Part shown: one piece after another, positions 62,701 to 64,000 of the stretch
Position numbering within the stretch: the first letter of the stretch is position 1
Layout of the letters: each line of letters begins with the position of its first letter
Origin: Gymnorhina tibicen
Taxonomy: Eukaryota > Chordata > Aves > Passeriformes > Artamidae
Length of the DNA stretch: 64,000 bases
NCBI GenBank assembly: GCA_013399875.1
Contig: VXAZ01002496.1
Coordinates: 372,001 to 436,000 of the forward strand
Reading direction: 5' to 3'
Notes under the pieces: model-generated
Told to the model about the DNA's origin: nothing
Seen by the model: the letters and a program-made list of their open reading frames with translations, nothing else
Databases searched by the model: none
Made by a program: the position numbers and the translations under genes

Positions 62701-64000
62701 GTGTTTTCAAGGTGTTGAAGTAGCTGGTGGTAAATCTTATCACATGTATTGTGGGCCTTTTTCTACCAGTTAAATTCATGATATGGGGAGATTCCCTAAG
62801 TCTGTGGACAGTACCATATTTTAACTCTGGAAGGATGGAAGGAATGAAGTATGTTGATGGAGCAAGATGCTGTCATGCTCTGAATCTTAGAACCTCATTC
62901 TTAGACAGTGCTGTTGATGCTGTGATTCTTCAGGGAGGTCTGAAGTTTCCTGCAGCCACCAAGGCACAGTTTTTCTCCTCCCAGTAAATTTGTGGCAAGC
63001 TTTTAAAGTCTGTTAGTGAGTGTCTTGTAAAAATATTAAGCTCAGGTTCTCCTGTGGGCACACTGTGTGGTATCTTAGTATTAGTTGCTGTTGTTATTGT
63101 TCTGACTTCACCAAAACCCCTTAAGGGAGTACCAGTCTGTAAGAGGAGAACAGTACTAAGTATCCTTTGTTAATACTGAGCATTTGTTCTAATTCCCTCC
63201 GGTCCTGCCCATTGCCATCCAGCATTTTTCAGCTTTTACTGAAACCTCTTAAGGTTCATGACAAGCCAGCGAAATCAATCTGTCCTTTTAACACCCTTCT
63301 TTCACCACAGGATTACAGAGGGTAAAAGGGTTCTCCCTCTCCCTGTCCGGTGAGGTGAGCAAGGAGGGCTGCTGTGAGTGCAGCTGGAGAGGATTTCGCC
63401 TTTCTGTGACTCTGAAGCGGCTGTTTATTCCACCAGTTCTGACAACGGGGATTGCTCAGTGTGCTCCTCACCTCACCTACAGAACTGTTGTGCTCTCACA
63501 TGTTCAGACCTTCGGCTTGGAGCTATGCCTTGTCAGAGCTGGCAGGCTCCTGCCACACAGCCAGCCTCCCGCTCTCCGTGTGGGCTCAACAATGCAGTGC
63601 CCCAGTGAAGCAGGCTGAATCCTCAAGGAATACAAGTATCCACCTTCCCTCCCCACCCAGATCTGTCCACAAAGACTAGGCAAAAATTTGGCATGGCCTT
63701 CTCAGGGGAGATTATCTAATTGTCCTGTTATTCAGCACACTTGATGAAACATGTTACATAAATGTTGTCTTGACTTCCAGAGAAGTGAAAGTTTTAGCTA
63801 ACTTTTCAAATATTCTTGGGCTTACTTTCTGACTGCCTTGGGTACTTAGCTCTGAAACCTAATAGAAACTTAAACACAGAAACTGAAGAATTGTGCTCCC
63901 CTTTCCTTCCCCTCCCCTCCCCCCAACCTAGTCAGCCTGTGAACAAAGATAGTGGAAGATAGTGGGAGTAAAGAAATTACATTGGCCCAAAGCCACACAG
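59786..64000 (+). other. RIC8B: RIC8B intron 2 (partial)
   Basis: This is at least 4.2 kb of intron running off the window. I saw no following RIC8B exon. It contains T/G-rich simple sequence at about 61118-61170 and a C/T tract with minus-strand G4 potential at 63896-63924. Confidence 0.75.
63896..63924 (-). other. C/T tract with G-quadruplex potential on the minus strand
   Basis: The minus strand reads as G-runs of six, four, four and (after AAGGAAA) four, separated by short loops. This satisfies the usual four-run G4 pattern. It lies in RIC8B intron 2, in the template strand. Confidence 0.6.

Overview
The window is a stretch of vertebrate, very probably avian, nuclear genome. Coding sequence is split into short exons with GT/AG splice sites. 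The interspersed repeats are CR1 LINE 3' ends plus a few worn MIR-like SINE pieces. Repeat density is low, and the gene order RFX4 then RIC8B on the same strand is the one known on human chromosome 12. I did not try to name the species. There are no bacterial, phage, CRISPR or viral genes.

Layout: positions 1-9682 appear to be an upstream intron of RFX4. From 9683 to 52150 lie 14 coding exons of RFX4 (regulatory factor X4, a winged-helix transcription factor of neural progenitors, ciliated cells and testis) on the + strand. All 13 junctions keep reading frame and together encode 630 residues to a TGA stop. They start in the middle of the DNA-binding domain, so the N-terminus (about 105 residues in the human protein as I remember it) is encoded before the window. 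The 3' UTR runs from 52151 to about 53.44 kb, with poly(A) signals at 53257-53266, 53306 and 53414. About 2.7 kb of intergenic DNA follows. A CpG island (about 56.15-56.93 kb) then carries a promoter-like cluster: a near-match RFX X-box, a ZNF143/SBS element, two CCAAT boxes and GC boxes. It is best explained as the RIC8B promoter. A 48-nt exon at 59738-59785 matches the second coding exon of RIC8B (chaperone and exchange factor for G-alpha s/olf). RIC8B exon 1 is not visible; a single N at 56664, inside the promoter cluster, may mark lost GC-rich sequence. The window ends in the next RIC8B intron.

The region is well-behaved genic DNA, and I did not find a new biological system. The observations most worth checking are a tandem NAGNAG acceptor at RFX4 exon K, a stronger competing donor 4 nt downstream of exon H that would frameshift, the X-box in the promoter of the gene next to an RFX gene, the missing RIC8B first exon, and several candidate conserved noncoding or fossil SINE segments in the introns. 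Exon letters A-N are local labels, and residue numbers count from the first residue encoded in the window.
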